Source: Actinomycetota bacterium (GTDB lineage Bacteria; Actinomycetota; Thermoleophilia; Gaiellales; Gaiellaceae). From it: 40,164 nt of DNA. Each line of letters starts with the position of its first letter. The stretch's first letter is position 1. Positions 24,768 to 32,849 of this stretch are shown piece by piece. A program made the translations under genes and the position numbers. The stretch is from NCBI GenBank assembly GCA_013696805.1, contig JACCXX010000053.1:1-40164 (forward strand), read 5' to 3'. A model generated the notes under the pieces. It was given only the letters and a program-made list of their open reading frames with translations. It was not told the DNA's origin and did no database searches.

Positions 24768-25406
24768 CTAGTCGTCATCGTCCGAGTGCTCGCCCTCTTC
24801 GCCGCGTTCCTTTTCGGCGTCGTATTTGTCGTCGTCCCACTTCTTGTGTTTCTTCTCCTTGCGCGGCTTGTCACTCCCCTTGTCCTTCTTGCCGGCTTTC
24901 CCCTTGTCCTTCCTGTCGCCTTTCCCTTTGTCCGTCTTGCCGCTCACGCTTGCCACCCCGATCGCTGGGGGCTCGATCGGCGTGACAGGAAGAGGGGCGG
25001 CCGTCTCGAGTGGCGGCGGTGGGTTGGGGACGACCGTCTGAACCGGCGGAGGCGGAGGCGGAGGCGGTGCTACGGGGGGCCCGACGGGAACCTGAACCGG
25101 CGGAGGCGGTGCTACGGGGGGCCCGACGGGAACCCGACCGGAGATGGCAACGGCGACCGGTACCAGGGGCACCGGTGCGCGGCGTGCCACCACGACCAGC
25201 GGGCGGCGAGTCACCGGTGCGGCGTGCTGCACGCGCTGCGGGCGAAACGTCGCCGCTCGCACGACCATGCGCTCGGCAGGAACCTCGAGCGCGAGGCCCG
25301 GGACGGCAGCATCCTCGGGTCCGAGGAAGCGCTCCGGCACGAGCATGGAGCCCGTTACGGCTGCCAGAGCCAGTCCACTCAAGATGTTTCCGACCGCCGG
25401 CCTCAT
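24768..25406 (-). CDS. Low-complexity secreted or membrane-anchored protein (Pro-rich, then Lys-rich, then acidic tail)
   Basis: N-terminal hydrophobic segment, PVGPPVAPPPP repeats, GKGDRKDKGKAGKKDKGSDK, ...EEGEHSDDDD. Confidence 0.6.
   Translation of the reverse strand: MRPAVGNILSGLALAAVTGSMLVPERFLGPEDAAVPGLALEVPAERMVVRAATFRPQRVQHAAPVTRRPLVVVARRAPVPLVPVAVAISGRVPVGPPVAPPPPVQVPVGPPVAPPPPPPPPVQTVVPNPPPPLETAAPLPVTPIEPPAIGVASVSGKTDKGKGDRKDKGKAGKKDKGSDKPRKEKKHKKWDDDKYDAEKERGEEGEHSDDDD
25060..25135. repeat. 42-bp tandem repeat (about 1.8 copies)
   Basis: GGAGGCGGTGCTACGGGGGGCCCGACGGGAACC recurs at 25060 and 25102; encodes VPVGPPVAPPPPVQ on the minus strand. Confidence 0.85.
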
Positions 25407-25476
25407 GTTTTCCCCTCTCTCGCCGACAACTGTGTAGATGAGGTATCGGCCGCTAGGCGTAACGCTTTAGGGGGTA

Positions 25477-27273
25477 GTGGTGGGGAGTTTCAAAGTCAGG
25501 CTCGCTGCTTATTTCGCGTTGATCGCGTTGTTGCCGTTTGCAGCCGCTTTCCAAGGGTTTCACTCCCTCTCCAAGCGCAGCGAGACGCGTCGCGTCGACT
25601 CCGTGTTGCAATCCGGCTTGCGCTCGTCGCTCGCCGCCTACCGCGATGAGCTCGACGACGCCGAGCGCTCCGCGGCCACGCTCGCCGACAAGCGCAGCTT
25701 CCAGCGAGCTCTGGCGGCCAGAGATCGTGGTGAGCTCGAGCGCATGATCCGTCCGCATCCGAACGTCAGCGTGCGTGCGGGCGCGAAGCTGAGTGTCGGC
25801 CAGACACCGAACCACGCGGCAACCCGGGTGGTCACAGTGGTCGGCGGCAACCGCCCCCTCGGCGAGGTCGTAGCGGCGCTGCCGATCGACACCAGGCTCG
25901 TGCGCCGTCTCAGGACCCGAGCAGGGCTCGAGACGAATCAACGCCTCGCGTTCGTCGAGAATGGCCGCGTCCTTGCCGGCGCCGGCGGCGACACCAGCGG
26001 CGCCGGCCTGCACATCTCCTCCGGCCGACCGAGCACCGTTTCGCTGCGGGATCAGCGGTTCCGCGCCCTGGCTTCCGAGCCGCTCCTCGATCCGGGTGAC
26101 GCGCGGCTCGTGCTCCTTGCCCCTCAGGAACCGATTGACCGCGCAACCGGCTCGATCGAGCGGAGGCTAGAGCTGACGATGCTCGTGTCGCTTGTGCTCC
26201 TTGTCCTGCTCGCCTACTTCGAGGGTCGCTCCATCGTCCGCAAGCTCGGCCAGGTCGTGTCGGCCGCGCACGACATCGCCCAGGGCCGTCTCGACCGCCG
26301 TGTGCCCGTGATCAAGGGCCGCGACGAGTTCGCGCGCCTCGGCCGCGCCTTCAACGAGATGGCCGATCAGCTCCAGGCCCGGATGACGGACCTCGAAGAG
26401 GAGCGCCAGCGGCTGCGCGAGGCGACGATGCGCTTCGGTGAGGCGCTCGCCGCGACGCACGACGTCGACCGCCTGCTTCGCACCATCGTCGACGCAGCCG
26501 TGGACTCCACCGGCGCCAAAGGCGGACTGCTCATGGCGGAGGCCGGCGAGATCATCCGCAAGGGCGAGCCCACCGCCGGTGCCGTGCACCTCGAGCTTCC
26601 GCTGAAAGCGGGGCGCGAGAGCTTCGGGACGCTGATCCTGTCGAGCGACGAGTTCACCACGGATGACCGCGAGACGGCCAACTGGCTCGTCGGCCACGGC
26701 GTGATCGCACTCGAGAACGCGCGGCTGCACCGGACGGTCCAGCGGCAGGCGCTCGTCGACGGGCTGACCGGGCTCGCGAACCGGCGACTCTGTGAGGCCG
26801 CGCTGCAGAAGGAGATCTCGCGAGCCGATCGCTTCTCGGAGCCAGTGACGCTGGTGCTGGTCGATCTCGACGACTTCAAGAAGATCAACGACGCGCATGG
26901 CCATCCCACGGGGGACGAGGTGCTGCGCGAGGTCGCCCGAACGCTCAAGGACTGCCTTCGCGAGATCGACCTGGCGGCCCGCTGGGGCGGCGAGGAGTTC
27001 GCGGTCGTTCTCCCCGGGACGGACGTCGAGGGCGGCATCAACCTCGCGGAGCGCGTGCGGAGCACGCTCGCGGATCGCGTTGTTGTCTCGGCCCTTGGCG
27101 ACCACATCGCAGTGACGGCTAGCTTTGGAGTCGCGGAATGGGACGAATCCGGCACTGTGAACAGCCTCATGGCGTCCGCTGATGCCGCTCTGTACGCAGC
27201 GAAACGGCGCGGAAAGAACCGCGTGGAGGCTGCTGCGGGCCCGTCTCTCGAGGCCGCCCACGCTTCGGCCTAG
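25477..27273 (+). CDS. Diguanylate cyclase: extracytoplasmic sensor region, HAMP, GAF, GGDEF
   Basis: Two TM segments flanking about 200 aa, HAMP (RGRDEFARLGRAFNEMADQL), GAF-like region, DGLTGLANRR...ARWGGEEFAVVLPGT; RxxD I-site (REID) five residues before GGEEF. Confidence 0.92.
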   Translation: MVGSFKVRLAAYFALIALLPFAAAFQGFHSLSKRSETRRVDSVLQSGLRSSLAAYRDELDDAERSAATLADKRSFQRALAARDRGELERMIRPHPNVSVRAGAKLSVGQTPNHAATRVVTVVGGNRPLGEVVAALPIDTRLVRRLRTRAGLETNQRLAFVENGRVLAGAGGDTSGAGLHISSGRPSTVSLRDQRFRALASEPLLDPGDARLVLLAPQEPIDRATGSIERRLELTMLVSLVLLVLLAYFEGRSIVRKLGQVVSAAHDIAQGRLDRRVPVIKGRDEFARLGRAFNEMADQLQARMTDLEEERQRLREATMRFGEALAATHDVDRLLRTIVDAAVDSTGAKGGLLMAEAGEIIRKGEPTAGAVHLELPLKAGRESFGTLILSSDEFTTDDRETANWLVGHGVIALENARLHRTVQRQALVDGLTGLANRRLCEAALQKEISRADRFSEPVTLVLVDLDDFKKINDAHGHPTGDEVLREVARTLKDCLREIDLAARWGGEEFAVVLPGTDVEGGINLAERVRSTLADRVVVSALGDHIAVTASFGVAEWDESGTVNSLMASADAALYAAKRRGKNRVEAAAGPSLEAAHASA

Positions 27274-27336
27274 CGCACAAGCCCGTTACAATCCCCCGCC
27301 GACCATGTCCCACGACCTTTCAGCGAAGGAGGAACA

Positions 27337-27630
27337 ATGCCAGTAGAGACACCTTCGCTCTTCGCCAACGTCATCCAGGATCACCTCGAGCTCAAGCGCA
27401 AGAACACGGAGATCGAGACGGATTTGCCGATCGACCGCTACAAGTCCGAGGATCCATTCGACAACCACCCTCTGTTCAAGAGCGAGGAGCAAGCCCGAAT
27501 CGAAGAGACCATGGACGGCGAGGAATCGGTGCCGTCTGAGCGAGTCAGCCTGGTCGCCGCAGAGCCCGAGCCGCCGGCCGAGGAGGACACGCTCTGGGGT
27601 CGCTCCCGCGACTTCGACTGGGGCGACTAG
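27337..27630 (+). CDS. Small acidic hypothetical protein (97 aa)
   Basis: AAGGAGG Shine-Dalgarno, ATG; MPVETPSLFANVIQDHLELKRKNTEIETDLPIDRYKSEDPFDNHPLFKSEEQARIEETMDGEES... Confidence 0.7.
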   Translation: MPVETPSLFANVIQDHLELKRKNTEIETDLPIDRYKSEDPFDNHPLFKSEEQARIEETMDGEESVPSERVSLVAAEPEPPAEEDTLWGRSRDFDWGD

Positions 27631-27639
27631 CGTAGGACT

Positions 27640-27666
27640 CGGGGAAAGTGCTTCGCACTTCCCCCG
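27640..27666 (+). terminator. Stem-loop terminator candidate
   Basis: CGGGGAAAGTGC-TTC-GCACTTCCCCCG, 12-bp stem with one mismatch, 10 bp after the stop at 27630. Confidence 0.5.
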
Positions 27667-27723
27667 ACCTAGATCACGCTTCGTCGACAGCGGGACCCCG
27701 CTGACCCTCGTGTGGTTGGGACT

Positions 27724-27748
27724 GTTTCGCTAGGTGGCGATCGGGTAC
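27724..27748 (+). promoter_or_regulatory. SigB/SigF-like promoter candidate
   Basis: GTTT-N15-GGGTAC, matching the actinobacterial general-stress sigma consensus GTTT-N14-17-GGGTA; 41 bp upstream of the BON gene ATG. Confidence 0.5.
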
Positions 27749-27788
27749 CCCTGAGTTACCGCAAACAATCGAACGCAAAGGGGTTTCC

Positions 27789-28241
27789 ATGCTTCGCCTT
27801 CTCCGTTATGCCTCCCTTGGGGCCGCACTCACGTACTTCTTCGACCCGCAGAATGGCCGGCGCCGGCGCGCGCTCGCCATGGACCGCATCCCGGCTTTTC
27901 TCCGGGGTAAGGCGCGCCATGCGGAGCGCCTTGGTCGCACCGCCCAGTCGCAAGCCTACGGTGCGACGCAGAAGCTCAAGCACCGCCAGGAGGAGGACAA
28001 GCCACAGCCCGACGATGTCACCCTCGCGCGCAAGGTCGAGACCGAGATCTTCCGCGACGCCGAGGTCCCGAAGGGCCAAATCAACGTCAACGCCGAGAAC
28101 GGCGTCGTCGTCCTCCGCGGTGAGGTCGAGCAGCCCGAGTTGATTCGCGACCTTGAAAAGAAGACACGGAACGTGCAGGGCGTCCGCGAGGTGGAGAACC
28201 TCCTCCACGCGCCGGGCACCCCTGCCCCGGCGAAGAGCTAA
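27789..28241 (+). CDS. BON domain-containing protein
   Basis: YFFDPQNGRRRRALAMDR N-terminus; BON domain VTLARKVETEIFRDAEVPKGQINVNAENGVVVLRGEVEQPELIRDLEKKTRNVQGVREVENLLH. Confidence 0.88.
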   Translation: MLRLLRYASLGAALTYFFDPQNGRRRRALAMDRIPAFLRGKARHAERLGRTAQSQAYGATQKLKHRQEEDKPQPDDVTLARKVETEIFRDAEVPKGQINVNAENGVVVLRGEVEQPELIRDLEKKTRNVQGVREVENLLHAPGTPAPAKS

Positions 28242-28705
28242 CGACTCTCGCCGGCCCGGCTGAGCCGCCGCAGGAGCGGCAGCACGTACCAGAAGAGCGC
28301 GTAGAAGGCGGCCGTCGCCCCCGTCAAGAGGGCGGCGGTCGTCGTTGCGAAGAGCAGGTCGGTGACCACGAAGACGGCGGCTGAGATCGCCACGGCCAGG
28401 AAAAACGTGCCCGCGATCGTGAAGGCGTTCCCGACCTTGAGGAGGTGCTCCTTGTCGCCCTGCCTCCACGTGAGGCGGTGGTAGGCGGAGGGCGCGATGA
28501 GCAGAGCCGTGGCGGCGGCTGTGCAGAGAAAGGTGAAGAAGTAGGCGTCCTTCTGGAGGCCTGTCGCCTGCGCGAATCGCTGGGTAAAGGGGACACCGAG
28601 CAGGAACGCGAAGAGCACCTGCACTCCAGGCAGAGCCACGCGGAGCTCGTTCAGGAGCTCGATCAACTCCCGGTTGAGGCGCTCATCCTTGCTCTCGTCT
28701 GCCAC
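28238..28705 (-). CDS. DUF6328-like four-TM membrane protein
   Basis: LNELRVALPGVQVLFAFLLGVPFTQRF...; hydrophobic helices; pattern typical of DUF6328 proteins. Confidence 0.72.
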   Translation of the reverse strand: MADESKDERLNRELIELLNELRVALPGVQVLFAFLLGVPFTQRFAQATGLQKDAYFFTFLCTAAATALLIAPSAYHRLTWRQGDKEHLLKVGNAFTIAGTFFLAVAISAAVFVVTDLLFATTTAALLTGATAAFYALFWYVLPLLRRLSRAGESR

Positions 28706-28916
28706 GGGCCTACGTTAAATCTTTTTCGGGCCGCAATCCGGTGAGCGCTCTCTTCCTATTCCGGAATGCCCGCAAAACAAGATTCTCTCTCGATCGCGTC
28801 TCCCCAAGAGGCGCCGGAGGGGCATACCCTCCTTGCTCCCCTCCGGCCCGTCTTGCCGTCGGCCGAGGCTTCCCCTACGCTGAAAGCGTCCACTGTCGAC
28901 GGAAGGAGGCGCAGAG

Positions 28917-28964
28917 ATGACCGCTATTGGCTTTGCCGTCCGTCGCACGGTGCGCGCCGGCTAG
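28917..28964 (+). CDS. Possible leader peptide (15 aa) upstream of rsgA
   Basis: GGAAGGAGG at 28901-28909, then ATG...TAG: MTAIGFAVRRTVRAG*. Confidence 0.35.
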   Translation: MTAIGFAVRRTVRAG

Positions 28965-29041
28965 ACCTCGGACTAGCTCCTCGGCGCGGGTCGTGCACCT
29001 ATCTCGAGCCCCCGCATTTCGTCGACCGAGGAGGTCACCGT

Positions 29042-30142
29042 TTGTCCGAAGAATCGCACGCGGAAGCCAGACTGAAGTCTGGCACCGAAGAACTGGAAAA
29101 GCTCGGTTGGAGCGCACATTTCGAAGAGGCGTTCGCGCCCTACTTGGAGGAGGGATTCCTCCCCGCGCGCGTCGCGGCGCAGCATCGTGGCGGCTACGTC
29201 GTCTACGCAGAGACAGGCGAGCTGTCAGCGGAGCCGAGCGGACGCTTGCACCACGAGACCGCTCCCGGCGGGTTGCCCGTCGCCGGCGACTGGGTTGCCG
29301 TCCGCCCGCACGACGATGGGTCCGGCGCGATCATCCACGCCGTTCTCCCGCGCCGCACATCGATCTCGAGAAAGGCTGCGTGGCTAGCCGCCAAAGAGCA
29401 AGTTCTCGGCGCGAACATCGACGTCGTCTTCCTGGTCGCCGGCCTCGACGGTGATCTCAATCTCCGGCGTCTCGAGCGTTACCTGGCGACCGTGTGGAAC
29501 TCGGGCGCAACCCCGGTCGTGGTGCTCTCCAAGGCCGACCTCTGCGACAACGTGGAGGCGGCACTGGCCTCGGTCGCCGGCGTGGCGATCGGAGTTGCAG
29601 TTCACGTGGCCAGCGGGCTGACCGGCGAGGGCGTGGACGAGCTCCGCGGATACCTCACCGACACTCGAACGGTTGCTCTGCTCGGGTCCTCGGGAGTTGG
29701 AAAGTCGACCCTCATCAACCGTCTTCGCGGCGAGGACGTCCAAGCCGTCGGCGACGTTCGTAGTGACGGGCGCGGCCGGCACACAACTACGACCCGAGAG
29801 CTCGTCGTTCTCCCCGAAGGCGGCCTGCTGCTCGACAGCCCGGGGATGCGCGAGCTGCAGCTCTGGGACGCGAACGAGGGCCTCGGCGCCACCTTCGGCG
29901 ACGTCGAGGCGCTGGCCGCCGAGTGTCGCTTCTCCGACTGCTCGCACGACGGAGAGCCGGGGTGCGCGATCCAGCGCGCGCTCGTGGACGGCTCCCTCGA
30001 ACGCGAGCGCTATGCGAGCTACAGCAAGCTGCAACGAGAGCTGCGGGCGCTGGCGATCAAGCAGGACAAGCGGCTACAGGCCGACGAACGGAAAGCGAGA
30101 CGTCGCTTCGGACGGGCCCAGCGGCACCCCAAGCGCTGGTGA
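29042..30142 (+). CDS. rsgA: Ribosome small subunit-dependent GTPase A
   Basis: Circularly permuted GTPase: SKADL (G4), LLGSSGVGKSTLINRL (G1), GRGRHTTTTREL (G2), LDSPGMREL (G3), C-terminal zinc Cys/His cluster CRFSDCSHDGEPGC. TTG start with GAGGAGGT SD. Confidence 0.92.
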   Translation: MSEESHAEARLKSGTEELEKLGWSAHFEEAFAPYLEEGFLPARVAAQHRGGYVVYAETGELSAEPSGRLHHETAPGGLPVAGDWVAVRPHDDGSGAIIHAVLPRRTSISRKAAWLAAKEQVLGANIDVVFLVAGLDGDLNLRRLERYLATVWNSGATPVVVLSKADLCDNVEAALASVAGVAIGVAVHVASGLTGEGVDELRGYLTDTRTVALLGSSGVGKSTLINRLRGEDVQAVGDVRSDGRGRHTTTTRELVVLPEGGLLLDSPGMRELQLWDANEGLGATFGDVEALAAECRFSDCSHDGEPGCAIQRALVDGSLERERYASYSKLQRELRALAIKQDKRLQADERKARRRFGRAQRHPKRW

Positions 30143-30179
30143 TCTAGCCTTGGCATCTACAGCGAAGGAGGAGATGACC

Positions 30180-31169
30180 ATGCGCATCGAGTCGTCCGTC
30201 ACAGCCATCTCGTGGATCCCGTCGGAAGCCGTCGAGGGGTTGCCGAAGCTCCCGTTTTCGATGGGCGTCGCCCACTACGACGACCCGCCCCCCGAGGTCA
30301 TTCTCGACCTGGAGGCGATGACGGAGGCCGATGCGTTCCGTGAGGCAAACGAGCTGCGCGCGTTCATCGAGGTGGAGGACGGCGGCAAGATCGTGGGCTA
30401 CGGCCACCTCGGCGGGGGTCACCTCGGCGTCACGAAGGTCAAGGTCGGGCCGCGCGAGGTCAGCGTCCCTGCGGTCGCCATGCCGACGCTGCAGCCAGAG
30501 CCTGAAGTCGGCGAGGGATGGGTGCGCTTCACCCAGACAGCCGGTGGTCGCACGGGCATGCCGGCTCCGCGGCATGTGCGCGGAAAGCCCTTCTTCCAGA
30601 TCTCCTCTGCGCTGGCCTGGACGACGCTGTCGCTCACGCTCCACGCCGACGGCTCGTCCGAGCACAAGCTCGTCGGCGCCAGCACGTTCCCCCGCCACTG
30701 GGTCTACCGAGAGGAAAAGCTCGTCGAGAAGAGCGGTCTCATCGACTTCAAGGAGTGGTACCGGAAGGCGTTCGGCGAGAACACGCCCTGGGGCAAAGAG
30801 GACACGGAGCCGTTTGTGACTGCTGTGGAGACGGCCCTCGAGCGTGACCTATCGAAGACGATCATGAGGAGCGGCTCGTCCTCGAAGCCGCGCACCCTCG
30901 CAGTCGACGACACGCTTGTCGAGCAGGGTGAGGAGAGCGACGATCTCTACCTAGTCCTCGATGGAGTGCTGGCGGCAGAGGTCGACGGCGAGACAGTGGC
31001 CGAGATCGGGCCCGGCGCCGTTCTAGGCGAGCGGGCGGTGCTCGAAGGTGGCGCACGTACGGCGACGTTGCGCGCCGTCACGCCCACGAAGGTCGTCTCC
31101 ATCTCGTCCGGCGAGCTGAGCCCCGGCGCGCTCGAGGAGCTCGCGGCGAGTCACCGCCGGGAGGAGTAG
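30180..31169 (+). CDS. Cyclic nucleotide-binding domain protein with N-terminal acetoacetate-decarboxylase-like region
   Basis: C-terminal DTLVEQGEESDDLYLVLDGVLAAEVDGETVAEIGPGAVLGERAVLEGGARTATLRAVTPTKV is CNB-like; GAAGGAGG SD. An in-frame ATG at 30174 is an alternative start. Confidence 0.75.
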   Translation: MRIESSVTAISWIPSEAVEGLPKLPFSMGVAHYDDPPPEVILDLEAMTEADAFREANELRAFIEVEDGGKIVGYGHLGGGHLGVTKVKVGPREVSVPAVAMPTLQPEPEVGEGWVRFTQTAGGRTGMPAPRHVRGKPFFQISSALAWTTLSLTLHADGSSEHKLVGASTFPRHWVYREEKLVEKSGLIDFKEWYRKAFGENTPWGKEDTEPFVTAVETALERDLSKTIMRSGSSSKPRTLAVDDTLVEQGEESDDLYLVLDGVLAAEVDGETVAEIGPGAVLGERAVLEGGARTATLRAVTPTKVVSISSGELSPGALEELAASHRREE

Positions 31170-31174
31170 CCCTC

Positions 31175-31543
31175 CTACGGGGTTGCCGTGCGGACGGCGG
31201 CGACGACGCGGTCGCCGTTCTCAGCGCGCATGGCCGAGGAGAGGCGCTCTTCACCACCGAGCCCGAGCCTGGCGGACAGGACCTCGTACAGGCGATCGGC
31301 GCCGAGCCCGCGCTCGCGTGCCGCGCTCGTTACTCGTTGAACGGCGGGTAAGGGCCGCCAGTCCTCGTCGAACTGCCAGACCGGGTAGTAGTGCTCCGAC
31401 GAGCCGGGTGGACGGATTGCGATCAGCTCCCCGGAGCGGCGCATGACCTCGATCAGCCTCGGCTCGATCGCGAGCCGCTGCGCGAGCCACGAGCCGGTGA
31501 GCGCCTCGGTCGAGAGGCGCTTGAGCAGATCGTCGCGGGCCAT
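31175..31543 (-). CDS. Hypothetical protein (possible winged-helix/antitoxin-like DNA-binding)
   Basis: MARDDLLKRLSTEALTGSWLAQRLAIEPRLIEVMRRSGELIAIRPPGSSEHYYPVWQFDEDWRPLPAV..., helix-turn-helix-like then YPxWQF pattern. Confidence 0.6.
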   Translation of the reverse strand: MARDDLLKRLSTEALTGSWLAQRLAIEPRLIEVMRRSGELIAIRPPGSSEHYYPVWQFDEDWRPLPAVQRVTSAARERGLGADRLYEVLSARLGLGGEERLSSAMRAENGDRVVAAVRTATP

Positions 31544-31583
31544 GCCGCTCTTGAGCGTATCGCGACCCCACTAAGCTGGTCGC

Positions 31584-32024
31584 ATGAGCAGGGACACCGT
31601 GCGCGAGCAGCTGCAGCGCGGCCTCGAGGTCGACGAGTACCGCGAGATCCGCGAGCTCTGGAAACGGCACTCGATCGCGGAGGACGAGCGCGACCTGCCC
31701 GGCCTCATCTCGACGCTGACCTCGGACTGCGTCTACGAGCTGCCCCAGTCAGCTCACACCTGGGAGGGCCACGAAGGCGCCGCTCGCTTCTACGCCGGGC
31801 TTCTTGGCGCCTTCCCGGACATCCATTTCGACCTGACGGACATCGTGATCGGGCCGCAGGGCGTCTGCGAACGGGCCCGCGTGACTGGCACCCACCTGGC
31901 GGACTGGCTCGACTACCCGGCGACCGGCGAGCCCGTGGAGTTCTTCGTCGTCATCTTCTTTCCCTGGGATCGTGAGCAGCGCTTGTTCGACGGCGAGACC
32001 GTGTACGTCGACCTGCGCCGGTGA
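31584..32024 (+). CDS. SnoaL-like / NTF2-fold ester cyclase family protein
   Basis: DLPGLISTLTSDCVYELPQSAHTWEGHEGAARFYAGLLGAFPDIHFDLTDIVIGPQGVCERARVTGTH. Confidence 0.8.
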   Translation: MSRDTVREQLQRGLEVDEYREIRELWKRHSIAEDERDLPGLISTLTSDCVYELPQSAHTWEGHEGAARFYAGLLGAFPDIHFDLTDIVIGPQGVCERARVTGTHLADWLDYPATGEPVEFFVVIFFPWDREQRLFDGETVYVDLRR

Positions 32025-32227
32025 TCGCAGGGCTGCGAGACGCGCTCATTGCCGTGGGCTAGACGGCAGAGAGGCCTCAAGCGAGCGCCTGGCACGCCGT
32101 CCCGCATCGGCCACGGCACGACCAGGAGGTGTACGTCAGGCAGCAGCTGATGCTGCGTGGCATGGTCGTCCCGGCGGTCTGATCCTGTAGGAGCTGCCCG
32201 CGAAGCGGCCGGACTTCGTTTCGGGAA

Positions 32228-32300
32228 TGGAGCGTACCGGGATCGAACCGGTGACCTCCGCCTTGCAAAGGCGGCGCTCTCCCAGCTGAGCTAACGCCCC
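32228..32300 (-). tRNA. tRNA-Ala (anticodon TGC)
   Basis: Minus strand GGGGCGTTAGCTCAGCTGGGAGAGCGCCGCCTTTGCAAGGCGGAGGTCACCGGTTCGATCCCGGTACGCTCCA; loop TTTGCAA. Confidence 0.96.
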
Positions 32301-32351
32301 GTAGGCTAGAAGTGTAGAGGCCGTTTCGGAGCAGGCGCCTTGCTGGGCGGA

Positions 32352-32368
32352 GCCGGGCTTTGCCCGGC
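32352..32368. terminator. Short perfect hairpin
   Basis: GCCGGGC-TTT-GCCCGGC. Confidence 0.3.
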
Positions 32369-32408
32369 GGGAGCCCAAGATCCAGCCACGACCGACCAGG
32401 GCACCAAA

Positions 32409-32436
32409 CGCCGGGGGAAGCCCGCTTTCCCCGGCG
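32409..32436. terminator. Hairpin downstream of the minus-strand small ORF
   Basis: CGCCGGGGGAA-GCCCGC-TTTCCCCGGCG, long stem with one G/T wobble, just beyond the 32440 stop. Confidence 0.45.
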
Positions 32437-32439
32437 CCG

Positions 32440-32682
32440 CTACGCCGCCCGTGCTAGTCGTTCTTCGAGCCGGGCCCGCTTGATGATGCGATCCCGGTCA
32501 CCGAAGCGCTGCGTCACGCGTGCTTGACGGTGTTCGTCCCAGAGCACCTTGATCTCGGCTTCGAGCTCCTTGAGCTCGGCCGCCGGCACGGGGTCATGGG
32601 CTTGCGAGAGCGTGTGGTACAGATCGGCACGCCGTTCGGTGGCCCGCTCGATCTCGAGCTTGATGTCTTCGATTGTCCTCAC
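32440..32682 (-). CDS. Small coiled-coil hypothetical protein (80 aa)
   Basis: MRTIEDIKLEIERATERRADLYHTLSQAHDPVPAAELKELEAEIKVLWDEHRQARVTQRFGDRDRIIKRARLEERLARAA. Confidence 0.68.
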   Translation of the reverse strand: MRTIEDIKLEIERATERRADLYHTLSQAHDPVPAAELKELEAEIKVLWDEHRQARVTQRFGDRDRIIKRARLEERLARAA

Positions 32683-32849
32683 GTCTTCATAAACGCCCGA
32701 GGGGCGCAGGACATTCCGACGAAGAGCGCCAGCCTCACGTTGGAAGTGAGGCCAGGTGGTGTGGAACGTCGTGCCATTCGGCCTTCGGCACGGTGTCCGC
32801 CGACGAGCTCAGCGCTCACGTTCCGCCGGCAGGCGCGGCGTGCCCCTCC

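Noticed and set aside
25060-25135. Possible CRISPR-like repeat
   Set aside because: Only two adjacent 42-bp copies, in-frame within a Pro-rich coding region, no spacers.
27712-28143. 143-aa plus-strand ORF overlapping the BON gene
   Set aside because: Ser/Arg-rich out-of-frame translation; the BON frame has clear domain similarity.
32077-32268. 63-aa minus-strand ORF with several Cys
   Set aside because: Overlaps tRNA-Ala(TGC) and has no coherent domain pattern.
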